Below the pieces are notes generated by a model, which worked only from the letters and a program-made list of their open reading frames with translations, searched no databases and was not told the origin of the DNA. DNA of 64,000 nt, from positions 74,340,188-74,404,187 of the forward strand of contig OZ035961.1 of NCBI GenBank assembly GCA_964034945.1, given 5' to 3'. Positions 10,991 through 22,802 of this stretch are shown one piece after another (position 1 is the stretch's first letter; each line of letters begins with the position of its first letter). Both the position numbers and the translations under genes were made by a program. The stretch is from Chrysopilus asiliformis (taxonomy: Eukaryota > Arthropoda > Insecta > Diptera > Rhagionidae).

Positions 10991-11138
10991 AACCTAAATG
11001 GAAAAAAAATCGTACAAAAGTTTTACTCATAAAAAAACAAAGTCCGATTTAGACTACACCAATTTTTTAAATTAATTAATAATAATAATAATAATAATAA
11101 TTCATTTTATTTCGATTAATATTAATATGTACATATTA
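10991..11138. repeat. AT-rich with (AAT)n microsatellite
   Basis: A run of ATA/AAT trinucleotides lies at about 11078-11102. It immediately precedes a TA-flanked MITE. Nothing else is seen. Confidence 0.7.
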
Positions 11139-11720
11139 CACTCATACCTCGCTTTACGGCCTAGATACGTTCCGGGAAAGTTGGCCGTAAAGCGAAAAGC
11201 CGTATAACGAATCAATTATTTTCATACAAACCCATACAAATTCAATAGGATCCGTTCCAATTTTTTTTTAAATAACGTAGTTTTTCGTTTAAAATGCATT
11301 TTTTTTCTTTTTATTTCATTTTAAAATGCTTACATACAAAATAAAAATACATAACAAGTAATATAAGGATGAATTCAATAACAAAAAAAAATCATATGTA
11401 CATAAAAAGATAACTTAAAAAAAATTAAAAAAAATGCATATGAACATGTCCGTATCCATATACATAATAAAAAACATAATTTAAAATGTTTAAATCGGTT
11501 CTAATCTGATGACGAAAATGAACCGCCGTTCACTTAAATCACCATACGGGTTTTCAATAACTGCCACATTGGCAATTATAGCTTTTGTTTTTTTTTCGCA
11601 ATTTTTTTTGGACCGTATAACGAGACATTTTGGGCCGTAAATCGAAAAAGTGCCATAATTAAAGAAGGCCGTTATAGCGAAAAGCCGTATAAAGAGCGGC
11701 CGTATAGCGAGGTATGAGTG
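11139..11720. mobile_element. MITE, Tc1/mariner-pogo type, TA duplication
   Basis: Terminal inverted repeats begin CACTCATACCTCGC and end GCGAGGTATGAGTG, continuing as GGCC(A/G)TA-type subterminal repeats. The dinucleotide TA flanks both ends (11137-11138, 11721-11722). TIRs of the form CA-TCATACCTCG are typical of pogo/Tigger-like elements. There is no transposase. Internally, 11500-11595 carries a degraded family A tail (TGCCACATTGGCAATTATAG), probably a nested remnant. Confidence 0.8.
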
Positions 11721-11729
11721 TATTTACAA

Positions 11730-12783
11730 GATGTTTTTTTTTCTTTAAGCCTGGCATTGCCGTCAGCTCAGTAAGCAACATTAACATAAAATTTTATTAA
11801 CTTTGATTGGGTCTATGTACTACAAAAATTCTGAAATTATAAATAAGTCTCCTGTATTCGTGCGATGACTTTACAAAACAATAAAGTTGTTTCCAGTTTG
11901 GGCCATTCAAAATTTTAATAGATTCTTCCATCGTAAGCTTTTTTTTTCATGAAATGGATAAGTCTCTGCTGGGCGAAAATTGGGTAAACACTCAAGAGAT
12001 GAAAGCAGTCTTCTTTACCCTTAAGGTTGCATAAATAGCAGAATTGGTTTAAACTTTATTACACGGTGTTCCGTTTAGTGCGACAAGCTCACATCTAATC
12101 TTAAAGATTAGTGAGATTTCTTTGTAGCTTAGTAAATCGCTGAAGTAGTTGTTTTCCCTAAGGTTGAATTCGAGTTGTGAGTACAACATTCTGCTTTCCG
12201 ATTGACCCACTTTCCGTATTAGTGCAGCTCTATCAGAATCCTCTCTTTTTTTTATTATTTCATAAAGTTGATTTTATAGATTACTTGGGATATCCAGGGC
12301 CATCAGAATTTCCTAGCGTTTGCCATTTAGCCACCCACCAGTCCTTGTTCCTTATTTCGTACAGCAACAATTTCTGTGTTATCGTAGTTTAGAACTTTGA
12401 TTATGTAGTCCGCGTGAGTTTTTAGAATGCCAGTGTATAGTTTAGGTAGACCGGTTTCTAGGTATATTGCATAGGTAGGTTGAAAACCCTTTTCACGAAA
12501 TTTCTGAGGAACTTTTCAATTGTGTCAAACTCGTTAATTCCCCAAACTTGTGCACCATAACATAGCGTTTACTTAACTACTGCATCAAAAATTTGGTACT
12601 TGGTCGAAAGAAGGATATGTTCATTGGAAAACATATATTTCCACGTGTGATTCAACAAACAAATAGCAACTTTTTTTCATTGGATTTCAGTATCAGGTGT
12701 ATACTGAAATCCAATGTTGAATTTATGTAGACTCCCAGATATCTTATCTCCTTTGTGACTTCTAAACGATTGCCGTTGAAAAA
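11730..12783 (-). pseudogene. LINE ORF2 C-terminus and 3' end, degraded
   Basis: Downstream of the RT on the minus strand, frames broken by stops and indels continue with an EIRYLGVYI-type segment and C-terminal sequence. The element closes with a T-run on the plus strand (11733-11745), that is, a poly(A) tail on the minus strand. The small plus-strand ORF at 12177-12392 is a shadow. Confidence 0.55.
12678..12716. repeat. Perfect 16-bp hairpin in dead LINE
   Basis: CATTGGATTTCAGTAT at 12678-12693 is followed by a 7-base spacer and its exact reverse complement at 12701-12716. It sits just after the RT domain of the minus-strand LINE. It may be a template-switch product rather than a functional structure. 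Confidence 0.85.
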
Positions 12784-13461
12784 TCAGTTATAATTTTGCT
12801 TAAAACGGGCAATTCGTGTAAAAACCATAACTTTTGACTTATCTGTATTGATAGTTAGCCCGCATTTGTTGCAATACGCACACAGACGATTAATCATTAT
12901 TTGGAGATTTTCAAGTGTTTTTGAGAGTAGGACGAGGTCATCAGCATATAGAAGGACATTTACAATGGTATCTGCTATTCGTATTCCACCAGGTAGTTCC
13001 GCTACAATGTCATTAATGAAGAGTGAAAACAACATTGCACTGAGTAGACATCCTTGCTTAACACCTATAACAGTTTCAAACCATCCTGAAAGATTAGAAC
13101 CATCCCACACAGCTGTGTTTGTTCCAGAGTACAACTCTTTTAAAGGTCTGAGGAACTTTGTAGGCAACCCTAATTGTGAGAGCTTGTACAACAGTGCACT
13201 TCTATTAACTAAATCAAAGGCTGCTTTGAAGTCCACAAAAATGCGTGCACTTTTTTTCTTTCTTGCTTGGAATGCTTTGATTATTGATGACAGAGGGAAA
13301 ATATGGTCAATTGTTGAGTAGCTTTTCCTAAATCCCGCCTGGAGCTCAGTAAGTACATTGTCATTAACCCACTTTTCCAATCTCTCAGCAAGTATTCCAC
13401 AAAAGATTTTGGATATCACACTCATGAATGAAATTCCGCGATAGTTTTCAACTTTGTCCAC
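12784..13461 (-). pseudogene. Non-LTR reverse transcriptase fragment (L2/RTE-like)
   Basis: A 225-residue open frame covers most of a LINE RT palm and fingers. In order: VENYRGISFM (motif 1), KKSARIFVDFKAAFDLVN (catalytic Asp motif), GVKQGCLLSAMLFSLFINDI, then LLYADDLVLL with the YADD catalytic pair near residue 172, and GLTINTDKSKVMVF (primer grip region). The frame has no upstream endonuclease at this locus; just 5' (plus 13462 onward) homology fades. Fragments of a possibly related LINE lie on the same strand at 30823-31407 and 36994-37439. Clade assignment is uncertain. Confidence 0.75.
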
Positions 13462-13480
13462 TAACCCTTTTTGTGAATAG

Positions 13481-14561
13481 GGAAAATATCTGCTTTATGG
13501 TATCACCAAAGTATTATTAGTATTCTATTTTGTATTATGATTTTTTCTATTCATTATTATTTAAATTCAAATTTTTTACGTTTATGGTTTCAAACTAATT
13601 ACTGATCTTATTTCATAATATTTTATATTGTGCAGATTAATTGCTCACATTTTCATTTAATTGATCTTAACTTTCAAACATCCAACTTAGATTACATGCT
13701 AATGGGATCGCGTGAAATAAAATATCCTGTATTTCTACTCATAGATTTCTTAAATTATCAAATTGAATTTTACAAATAGATACTGGAGCTTTTTAGGTGA
13801 TCAGGCGTCTGTTGCGGTTGGGAGCGCGCTGTCGGCCCCGTAACCTGTAACAGCATCGATGTCCTCGTCACTGTTCCGTTCATGTTTCAAGCAGTGGGGA
13901 AGGGATCGATGGTTGTAGCAGAGGGTCAACCCTGTTACGATTCGCAAGTGTAGATATGCGAACTCTGGATACCTGGCGCCCTCCAGTTTCAAGTAGCCTT
14001 ACACCTATAAAGGAACATCTTTTCTCCTATACTCGTGGGACCAAAATAGAACCTTCAACTTCTGCGGAGAAGGACCTGTGGAGAACGTGTTTACTGAAAG
14101 ACCGCTTGTTCGAAACTTTTTTAATCTCGTCAACTTCTCTCAAAACTAACAATTTCGTGATACAAAATATTTGCGGTATATTGCGAATACCGTTATTGAG
14201 ATTCAACTAGTTCGAGTTTTAGTTATTATTATAATGGCAAACAATATCATTTGAATATTCGAAAAAATGTATAGAAAACAATAGATGAAATAAATGAAAT
14301 AAACTGCCTCGAGCAGCTGCGTAGCTTCGAGTTGTTGCTGGGCGCTACAGACCCCTCCTGAACAGGGTCCACGGAGAAGGATCTCTCCGTAAAAAGATCC
14401 AATCCCAAAGAGACCGGATCTCTTAAAAAGCCGGAAATTGGGCCGTCGAAAGCGCTCAACGCGCCGACAACTTCGGAGAAAGCGGATTCCGCAGCCTCAA
14501 GCTAGCATAAAATATCCGACTCCAAGAGAGCTATCGCCCTAAAAGGGCGGCCTCAAGAATC
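13481..14561 (+). other. AT-rich spacer, then probable LOA 5' region
   Basis: 13481-13800 is AT-rich and unrecognised. From about 13800, and clearly from 14330, base composition becomes GC-richer. Broken plus frames rich in S, K, E and P (TGSTEKDLSVKRSNPKETGS and similar) resemble the disordered N-terminus of LOA ORF1 proteins. No clear promoter is seen. Confidence 0.35.
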
Positions 14562-16115
14562 GTGGCTAAACTGGGACAGATACCCGAACAGAAACGGACT
14601 GCCCACAACAAAGAACGGTTGGAGTGGGCCGAATCGGTCATCTCAGAGACGACGGCTAATTCTGGTAGCAACCTCGCGTCGAAAAGACAGAGGTCCACTG
14701 ACAAAGTGGCCATGGACGAAACCAACCCGAAGAGGGCCAAGACACAGCCGCTCTCCCAAAAGAAGCAGTTCAGCGAGCTTCTGAAAGATCAGCTGGTGAT
14801 GGCAGTCGTAGACAAAAGTCACGATGACGGCACTATCTCCAGCGCCCAATGGAGGAAATTTGAAGTCGCGCTGGCCACAAACTTTCTCCAGATTCTCAGG
14901 GAAAACCCTGGGCCCGTCCCCACATGTCGCGATGGTGGTTATCACCAAGGACATGTCAAATTAGTAGCCTGTGCAGATCCCAGATCAGCAGAACTACTAC
15001 GGACAGCTGTCTCCAAACTCGGGGAGGTTTGGCCAGGCGCGGATCTGGAAGTCGTTGCTAGGGATCAGATCCCGAGCAGACCAAGGACACGGGCCTGGAT
15101 CCCTGTTGAACCTTCCGATCCAACCACAATTTTGGAGATTGTGAAGGTCAGCAACCCTTCTCTGCCAACCCACAACTGGAATATAGCAAAGCTGGAGGAG
15201 CCAAGGGGTGACTCTCAAGTAGCCACTATTGGGGTGAATAAGGAGTCCTTGGTTCCTCTAGCGGAAACCGGAGGGGTGATTAGTTATGGTTTCGGCTCGA
15301 TCACTCTGAAGGTCTACCAGAAGGACAAAGAGGAGGCAGAGAAGACCTGTCCGATAATACCCGAAACAGCAGTGACGGACACAGCTGCTGACACTTTGAG
15401 TCTCAACTCTTTCCAGCTGGAAGATGGCTACCAGTCATGGCTGAGGAACTCAGGGGTCTTCTTCTGTTGGAGTCGGAGTCAGAAGAAGACACCAACACAA
15501 CTGTGGTGGAGATGTCTGGGGCTGGTATTTCTAATGCTACGGCTACTACAGATAAATCTTCACCACTCTAAAATGGCATCCGCCTCCTTACTTCTCCGCC
15601 TGACTACAGGAGGAGAAGACATCGTGTTGATCCAGGAACCATGGGTGGCAAGGAACATGGTTTGTGGACTCAACTCACCGGACTATAAGCTCATATACGA
15701 TAGGAACAAAGGTAATCCAAGAGCTTGCATATTGGTAAAACATAACTTTAACGCATTTCTACTCCCAATTTACAGCGATAGAGATATGGTTACGATCAAG
15801 CTGGAGCTGGCCTCGACCAGCTTCTGGCTAACTTCGGCCTATCTCGCCCACGACCAGGAAGGACTCCTGCCCCGGATAATCTGGGGAGGCTTATCGCCGA
15901 TGCTGGTCTACATAAAACCGGGCTTTGTGGTGTACACGGCACTGAAGCTGCGACCGTGTCGTCTGAAGACACTTTCTGCTTCCTGCATCGTGCGGAGTTC
16001 GCAGAGAAATGGCATACTGATGCTAACTCAGGCATTGGGTCGCGGGTTGATTTTCTTTACTAGAACTCCACACAAAGATCGTATGCCATACAAGTTAATC
16101 GCGACGTTTATATAA
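14562..16115 (+). pseudogene. LOA-like LINE ORF1 fused to ORF2 endonuclease start
   Basis: Residues 1-280 are a LOA/Bilbo/Baggins-type ORF1: a basic N-terminus, then the DUF4780-like region (KLVACADPRSAELL, RTRAWIPVEP) around residues 130-185. A second frame holds the acidic ORF1 tail (LESESEEDTNTTVVE, near 15460-15500) ending at a stop by 15570, so an upstream frameshift has fused this frame to ORF2. From about residue 330 it is the APE endonuclease: LLQINLHHSKMASA, then DIVLIQEPWV with the catalytic Glu, then SAYLAHDQEG. A further frameshift follows at about 15865, and homology is lost by about 15920. The element is dead. The piece matches the later LOA segments at 17850-25540. Confidence 0.75.
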
Positions 16116-17849
16116 AAAAAAAATACTTTGAAATTTTCGATAAAAAAGTGACTGTCCCACCCTCTTCTGAATACATAAAGATATCAGACCTAATAGCAAA
16201 TCCTCCAGCCACGAGATTTTGATTTGCGCCCTGTATCTACAATTTGCAAAAACAATTAACTTCAAAACACTAATTCCATCTTAACGTCAAGCCCGCTTCA
16301 CCCTCCGGAAAACCTGATGTGCTCCCTCTCTCTCTTCTCTCTTGCCGCTTACTTTATCCAAACATTGTTATCAAATTTATCCCCTCGGGACCTAGTGAAC
16401 CACTAAAACTCTAAAGCGGAAACGACACCAAAAATATTTATATGCGTAAAACAAAATCTTAAAAGGAAAACTCAAATTTTAAATTTTAAATTTTACGTCT
16501 TATTCAGCCTTTTTTTTGTCTTTTTTTTTTTTGTTTAACAAATTCTTAATTCTAGCCAAAATTTATATGTAATAAAAAAAAATCTAATATAATTAATTGT
16601 GGCCACCTCCTAACCGTAACTTAAAATTCATAATACATAGCAGTAACCATTCCGGGATATTTCTAATTAACAATTACACCGTGATATTAACTAAACCTAA
16701 CGCAACTGTGATAACTGATACTTTAATCTTCTTCATTTCTTAGTTATATGTGAATTGAAATTTTAGCCTATATTCATAGACATATATACTCTTTGTAAAT
16801 ATTTTAAAAAATTGTCTTTCTTTTAAATGTCTTTTACTATGAATTTAAAAAAAAATTGTTTTTCTTTTAAATGTCTTTTACTATGTTTCACTTCGTTTGT
16901 GGAAATTCACTTCATTTTAATGCGAAAAATAGATTTAAATAAAAAAAAAAAGGAACCTTTTTGGTAGGGATGACTGTTGATGACGAAGGAAAATCACACG
17001 TACGTCGAAGCTGCTGGGCGGCATAAAATGTGTTGATTACGATGCTGATAATAAGCAGAACTTCTTGGTGAAAGTTTTAAGGCGAAAATCCGCGACTGCA
17101 GGTATTCCGCCGAGTTGCCGACGTCTTCGTTGTCGTCTGTCTTCCGCAGGTGTTGAAGAAAATATCAAAATGTTAAGGGTCCTTACTCGAAGTCTCGTCC
17201 TACTTTTACGGCGTAGACTGTATTTAGCAGGAACGTTATGCGCTGATTACATTCAAACCATGTCTCATTTTTTTTTGTTTTTTTTTTTGTTCACTTATTT
17301 CTAATTAGTCCTTTTTTATATAATCGATTTAACATATTATTTTTAAATACTTTTTCTTATTGCTTTATTTCAAACTCAAATGTTTTTTTTTTGTTATTTT
17401 AACTAATCCTCACGGGATCTCCGCTGAATATTCAAGATTTTTAATATCTACACTTAAAATTAAATAGTAAAATAAACTGGATAAAACAAAAAATCGGGCC
17501 AAAAAAAAGGAAAAAACAAAAAAGTAATTGGCCATGACTACGGACTTCGAGCAAGTCTCCATTCGCGTTCCAAAAAATTACATTTCGTCCTTAGCTCGGT
17601 CCGAAATCCCGTTGTTTGCTTTTTGTTCGAGCGCTTGACGACAAAGCATCCCGATCATTTTGCTGCTTCGATTTTGTTTTACAGAATTCTTTTATTGACT
17701 AACAAATGTAAAATAGCCAGCAATTATTTGTCCCGACTGAGTACCGCTTATAGCGCGAGTAACTTCAGGGGTTTTAAACCTTTTTTAAAAAAATATATTG
17801 GTCGTTTCCGGGATTGAAAACCTAAAGTCCCCCTTTTTTTTAAAGTATA
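16116..17849. other. Unrecognised AT-rich insert between LOA endonuclease halves
   Basis: About 1.7 kb separates the two halves of the LOA endonuclease. It is AT-rich with poly(T) runs. A small direct duplication (TCTTTTAAATGTCTTTTACT) occurs at about 16820 and 16868. Short open frames (17065-17304, 17623-17817) match nothing I know. No terminal repeats or target duplication could be defined. Confidence 0.5.
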
Positions 17850-18290
17850 AAAAAATATCCACTGGCTATCTACGACCGTTACAGCTTCTTATCGGAGGTG
17901 ATGTCAACGCGCATCACACAGTCTGGGGAAGTACGGACATAAACGACAGAGGTGAGTCACTTTTTGAATACATTCTAAGCACTAACCTAAATATCTATAA
18001 CGTTGGCATTGAACCCACCTTCGTTATTACAAACAGCAAGAGGTTCTAGATATTACCCTAGTCTCTGACTCCATCTCCTGCATGGTTAAGGACTGGAGGG
18101 TTTCGAAGGAACACTCTTTCCCAGATCATAGATATATTCAATTCGGTCTCGACATACAACCCCCAACTCCACCGATTTTTAGGAATCGAAGAAGGACAAA
18201 CTGGGGCCTGTATAGCGACCCGTTTAACAGACTGCTGCCTATTGGCACTCCTAAATCCCAACTCGAACATCTAATTTTTCCTAACTAGGA
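17850..18290 (+). pseudogene. LOA-like LINE endonuclease, C-terminal half
   Basis: The frame carries IGGDVNAHHTVWGSTDINDR, the DxN catalytic motif of APE endonucleases, then ESLFEYILSTNLNIYNVG. After a frameshift at about 18045 it continues as EVLDITLVSDSISCMVKDW and SKEHSFPDHRYIQF, containing the final SDH-like motif (here SFPDHR). The reading continues from the domain interrupted at about 15900, so it probably belongs to the same LOA insertion. Confidence 0.75.
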
Positions 18291-18472
18291 TGTACCTAAT
18301 AAAAATTCATTTTCCTTGCCCAGAATCTCTGACCAAAAATTATAATAAAGAATAATGGTTATGTTAACATATTGCAATTTTTTTTATTTTTCCATACAAT
18401 TAAATAAAGGGTAAACACTAATAATCTTATGTGACCCTTGAGAGAAAAGATAACCGTTGAAGATGACTTCAA

Positions 18473-18925
18473 CTAGAGTCTGTACATATCTAATTTATAT
18501 AGTAGTACATGGATTCGTCTTTCCTTTAACTTTGCCCATGCCGAAACAAATTTCGTAAGGTCAATTGTATCAGTTAGGTCTTTTTCGCTGTGTAGTATCA
18601 TTAAAGAACTCAGTCTTTCGTCTCCCATAGTCGACCTTAGAACGTTTTTCACAAGTTTTAGCTGGCTAAATTTGCGCTCATTCGTAGCTACGGAGAAACT
18701 GGCAGTTAGAACAAAAGTTATTAGCTGAAATGCTAATTTAAGTACCCCTTTCATTTCGCGTGCTCGCTTAACAATCTCTACCATGTTTTTTGCTTCTTTA
18801 CAATCCCGAAACAGAATTTCCATCTCAGCCTGTAAAGCATAGACATCTGTACAGCGATTTTTGTGCAAAAGGTGATAATTTTCCCGTGATCTTTCTCGTG
18901 ATAAATGAAATGGGAAGTTTTTCAA
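18473..18925 (-). pseudogene. hAT transposase, C-terminal dimerisation domain
   Basis: A 150-residue frame contains the hATC signature: SVATNERKFSQLKLVKNVLR and STMGDERLSSLMIL, around residues 80-115. This domain mediates transposase dimerisation and overlaps the last part of the RNase-H-like fold. The type resembles the ZMYM/TTF-like hAT group. The frame is cut at its N-side (about 18870), where a different sequence takes over. No terminal repeats belonging to it were found. Confidence 0.75.
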
Positions 18926-18929
18926 ATTT

Positions 18930-19170
18930 CAATTCAGAAAGTCACAAGACTGGGAAATTTTATATCGAAAACAAAAAAAAATTTGGTTTGGGAACCCGGT
19001 TGCCCTGTAGTTTTTTGTGGTGGCCCTTTTCTGTTGACTTCCCTTGTTATCTCTTCCCAAACACGCTGTTTTTTGGCTTTTCCGTTGGGGGTTAGACGGC
19101 GGTGTAAAACAGAGAAGTGCTTCTCCACTAAATTTATGAGAAGCAGCCGATGTTCTGCCGTTGGCCTAGC
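18930..19170 (-). pseudogene. Myb/SANT-like DNA-binding fragment
   Basis: On the minus strand, INLVEKHFSVLHRRLTPNGK then AKKQRVWEEITREVNRKGP matches the start of the Myb/SANT-like (zeste or NAIF1-type) DNA-binding domain, which often accompanies Harbinger-type or domesticated transposons. The helix-3 part is degraded. It lies within the sequence splitting the hAT transposase. Origin is uncertain. Confidence 0.45.
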
Positions 19171-19615
19171 AACCTAAACATTAACAATTTTAACATTAAT
19201 TTGTGACATTTTTTCGCGAATCAATCAACACACAAAAATTGAAGTTCAAATTCTATTTATTGCGGCTTATATTTACACAAAATGGTTTTTTTACAGATGA
19301 AGTTTTGATTTTATTTTATAACGATGGAGGAGACACATCTAATATGACAGGAATTCGCGTATTACAAATTTCAACACACAAAACAAAACTCAGCCACCCT
19401 CGAAAAATCTCGGTGCGTCAGTGACAGTTCAATGTGAAGAGCACAGCTAGTGTGACCATATACAAATTTCGAGGGAAATTTCCAGTCGGCTTTCCAATAA
19501 AATCTCACCAATACAGGTGCATGCAAACAAGCATACATTGACAGGAATTTGTGTCTTTATTGTTATCACGGCTTTTATCACTTATCACCTTTTGCACAAA
19601 AATCGCTGTACTGGT
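19171..19615. other. Noncoding insert splitting the hAT transposase
   Basis: No domain found. Near 19585-19612 the words TTATCACCTTTTGCACAAAA and ATCGCTGTAC repeat, in inverted orientation, sequence at 18845-18875 inside the hAT C-terminal fragment. The junction may therefore have formed by inversion rather than by simple insertion. Confidence 0.5.
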
Positions 19616-19619
19616 CTCT

Positions 19620-20420
19620 AGTCATGGGAAGGAATCATCTCCACTACCTTCTTCAAATTAGCTATTGTCAAAACGCTTTCTGAAACTGTAATTGGAAAGA
19701 TGTCAAAGAGAGGCTTCATGCTATTGAGCAAGCACTGACATTAGATTGTAGCAGAGAAGTTAATGTATCTAGGACACACTTAAACTCTTTGCGAAAAAAT
19801 GACTCCAAAGTGAAGTGAGCCTCCTCGTCGCGTGATTCATCTACTCGCTTTGGAGCCACCCTCCTTCTGTGATGTCGCTCAAAATCGTTCTCTGCTTCTA
19901 TGCCAAGTTGACTTGAGAACTTTTTGGCACTTGATATCAAGTCATTCATGGCGGCAGTATCGTTGTTAATTTTTTCCAGTGTTTCGATAGTGCCTTTAAT
20001 TAATGACAAAGCATCAATTATGTTGAGCTGCACTGATTCCAGAGACTCTGTTAGGGCTTTCATTTTGTACATTATGTTCTTCATAAACATAATAGAAACG
20101 ATGAAATCGAAACTTATTACACGTTTACGCAAACCCAACGCTTTGCTCTTTGATTTCGCGTCAAAATGGGTTGTGCTTGAATGCGCAATATCAAAGAGAA
20201 CTTCGGCTATAGCCTCAAGTGATGTATTCACAGCTCTGATTGACTCAGCACGAGCCTTTTTCAAAGGAAAATAGACTTTAGGAAAGGGGTTGGCGCCTAG
20301 AGCTAGTCTCAAACTTGTGAAATTTGAATTTCGCGGCAGACGAAATTTGAATTTCGTGACATTATACAGTTCAGTGGATGCGTTCAAGTACGATAAAGAG
20401 GGAAATACTTTTGGGACCAT
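19620..20420 (-). pseudogene. hAT transposase, middle region
   Basis: The open frame 19716-20420 matches the region of ZMYM1-like hAT transposases around the DUF4371/RNase-H-like core: KALGLRKRVISFDFIVSIMF, then ESVQLNIIDALSLIKGTIE, and the basic HHRRRVAPKRVDE. After a frameshift near 19715 homology continues as SMKPLFDIFPITVSESVL. Together with 18473-18925 this is one dead transposase interrupted by about 0.75 kb. The plus-strand ORF at 19924-20274 is its shadow. Confidence 0.7.
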
Positions 20421-20585
20421 TTTTCAGCAGAGCTTTGTATGGTGACAGTTGTTCTATGTTATATAGTTCTGTGCCATAAACTGATGAGAACATTATACTC
20501 CTCGCACGGTCGAGTGTCTACTCTTTCAAAGCCTTTTATTCATTCTTTCCCAACTCGCTGTGACGCTGTTGCCAAAGAAGCAGAA

Positions 20586-20817
20586 TGGCATGTGAAAAAA
20601 CAAACACATCATAAAACACGCGTATGTTCACTAATAGAAAATTTGAGGTAGAAAAAGACAAGTTGGGATTTTGGAAAATCAACTAAAGAGATTTCCCAAC
20701 TTGGCATGTGAAAAAACAAACACATCATAAAACACGCGTATGTTCACTAATAGAAAATTTGAGGTAGAAAAAGGCAAGTTGGGATTTTGGGAAATCAACT
20801 AAAGAGATTTCCCAACT
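20586..20817. repeat. 116-bp tandem duplication
   Basis: Two direct copies start at TGGCATGTGAAAAAACAAAC (20586 and 20702) and end in GAGATTTCCCAACT. Each contains an imperfect palindrome, AAGTTGGGATTTTGG against TTTCCCAACTTGG. The copies differ by only a few bases. It directly precedes the LOA RT segment. Confidence 0.85.
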
Positions 20818-20824
20818 TGGGTCA

Positions 20825-21737
20825 AATTCCCAACTGAAAATCCTCTCAACCACTCCTAATATACTCAGCTATGTGAAAAAAGCTGACGAAACATGGACAT
20901 ATTCTAGCCTGGAAACCCTAGAACTCTTAATGGATACCCATTTCCCGGGATGCTCGAAGGACTCACCAGGAAGGGAGATTCCGATACATAGAGAAGAGAA
21001 CAAGCTTCATAGTTAACTCCTCGATAAACCAAAAATTACCTGGGCAATTAAGAGTTTTAAACCGTTTAAGTCACCCGGACCGGACGGTATAATACCAGTT
21101 GAAATTCAGAAAATTTCAGACTTAGCCCTCCCCTGGCTCGAAACAATTTTCCAAGCCTGCATTAACCTAGTCTATATTCCTTTAAAATGGACAGAGGTCA
21201 ACGTCGTTTTTATCCTCAAGGCAGGGAAAAACTCACATAGCTCACCTAAAGTTGTCAGACCGATCAGCCTTTCGTCATTTCTCCTGAAGACACTAGAAAG
21301 ATTGTTAGATATTCATATACGTCAAAAAATTGACCCAAATAAGCTATCTGCATCTCAACACGCATACTGCAAAGGCAAGTCCGTGGAGACAGCTATGCAC
21401 ACTCTTGTTCACACAATAGAAAAATCACTGGACTTCAAGGAATACACAGTGGTTACCTTTCTAGATATTGAAGGAGCCTTCAACAATGTCGTACCCGGGA
21501 GCATTACAATATCTTGGAGTAGAGGCTCCTTTAAGCAAATTGATAAATCTAATGCTAACAGACAGGATTATCAACTCAAAGCTGGGGAACTCATCTACAA
21601 GAAGATATGTAAAGAGAGGAACCCCACAAGTACTCCCACTTCCTTGGATACTAGCGTTTAACGAATTGCTTCAAATCCTGGAAGCGGAGGGCTGCAAAGT
21701 GGTAGCTTACGCGGACGACGTTGCTATAGTCCTTTCG
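20825..21737 (+). pseudogene. LOA-like LINE ORF2, reverse transcriptase N-part
   Basis: Broken frames give the LOA RT in order: LLDKPKITWAIKSFKPFKSP and GPDGIIPVEI, VVRPISLSSFLLKTLERLLD, TFLDIEGAFNNV (first catalytic Asp), a frameshift near 21510, RRYVKRGTPQ, and VAYADDVAIVLS (YADD). The sequence breaks right after the YADD strand, where another LINE has inserted. An in-frame stop (21016) and the frameshift show that it is inactive. LOA resumes at about 22803. Confidence 0.75.
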
Positions 21738-22800
21738 GACCTAGTTTATGTGTTCTCGGGGGTGCCTCAAGGTAGCCACTTGGGCCCCTTGCTATTTCTG
21801 TTATTTATAAACGATATTTTTTCTATATTATCGGATTCGAAATCTTTAGGTTTTGCTGATGACTTAAAAATCTACAAATGTATTAAATCTGAGTCTGATA
21901 CACTTGACCTACAGAATGACCTTTGTAAATTCAATGTTTGGTGTCAAAAAAATAGTTTAATATTAAATACTGATAAATGTGTTTTTATCTCATTTCATAG
22001 GAAGCGTAAACCAATTGTTTCAACCTACACGTTAAATAACAGTGTGATCAAAAAATCACCTCATGTTGTTGATCTAGGAGTCACATTAGACTCAAAGTTG
22101 AATTTTGACTTGCATATCCACCATGTGGTATGTAAAGCAAACTCTGTTTTAGGACTTGTTAAACGTTTTTCTAAGGAGTTAAACGATCCCTATGTGTTAA
22201 AATCTATTTATTCATCGTTAGTTCGTCCTATTCTTGAATATGCTTGTGTTGTCTGGAGTCCATTTTATGCATGTAAAATTAAACGCATTGAAAGTGTTCA
22301 AAGAAGATTTTTACGATTCGCTTTAAGATTGTTACCATGGAATGACTCATTGATGCTTCCTCCATACTGTGAGAGGCTTAAGCTCCTTAATATGGTTTCC
22401 TTAGAGGACAGACGTACTATGCATCAAATAGTATTCATCAACGAACTTTTGTCGGGTAATTTGAATGCCCCTGATTTACTATCTTTGGTAAATCTTAACG
22501 CCCGTCCCCACTTACTTCGGCACTCTTGTTTTATTTATACGGACACTCACTGTACCAATTATGGTTTAAATGAGCCAATGACGTCCATGTCACTCCTTTA
22601 CAATAGGGCTAAATTTTGCGATTTTAATTTAAGTAAAAAATCCATAAAGTCTAATTTTGATCTTTTGGATTCATATGTATGTTACATTTAACGTAAATTT
22701 ATATATATATATATGTACATTTAAGCTTAATTATATGAAATATTGATTTTGTTTGGCAATCAGATGGATTTGTATCCTGTTGATTTATAATAAATAGCCT
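21738..22800 (+). pseudogene. 5'-truncated CR1/jockey-like LINE inserted in LOA RT
   Basis: A continuous frame to a stop at 22691 begins at the RT motif VFSGVPQGSHLGPLLFLL, then LGFADDLKIYKC (FADD), NTDKCVFISF, DLGVTLDSKLNF, and a well-conserved C-terminal thumb (LVRPILEYACVVWSP, RIESVQRRFLRFALR). The 3' UTR includes (TA)n and ends near TAATAAATAG. The open frame upstream of 21738 is host LOA. Insertion occurred between the codons for VLS and KYPTTLKEL of LOA. It is younger than LOA and shows few disabling changes, so 5' truncation is the main defect. Confidence 0.8.
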
Positions 22801-22802
22801 TT

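Noticed and set aside
19924..20274. 116-residue plus-strand protein
   Set aside because: Antisense shadow of the hAT transposase fragment.
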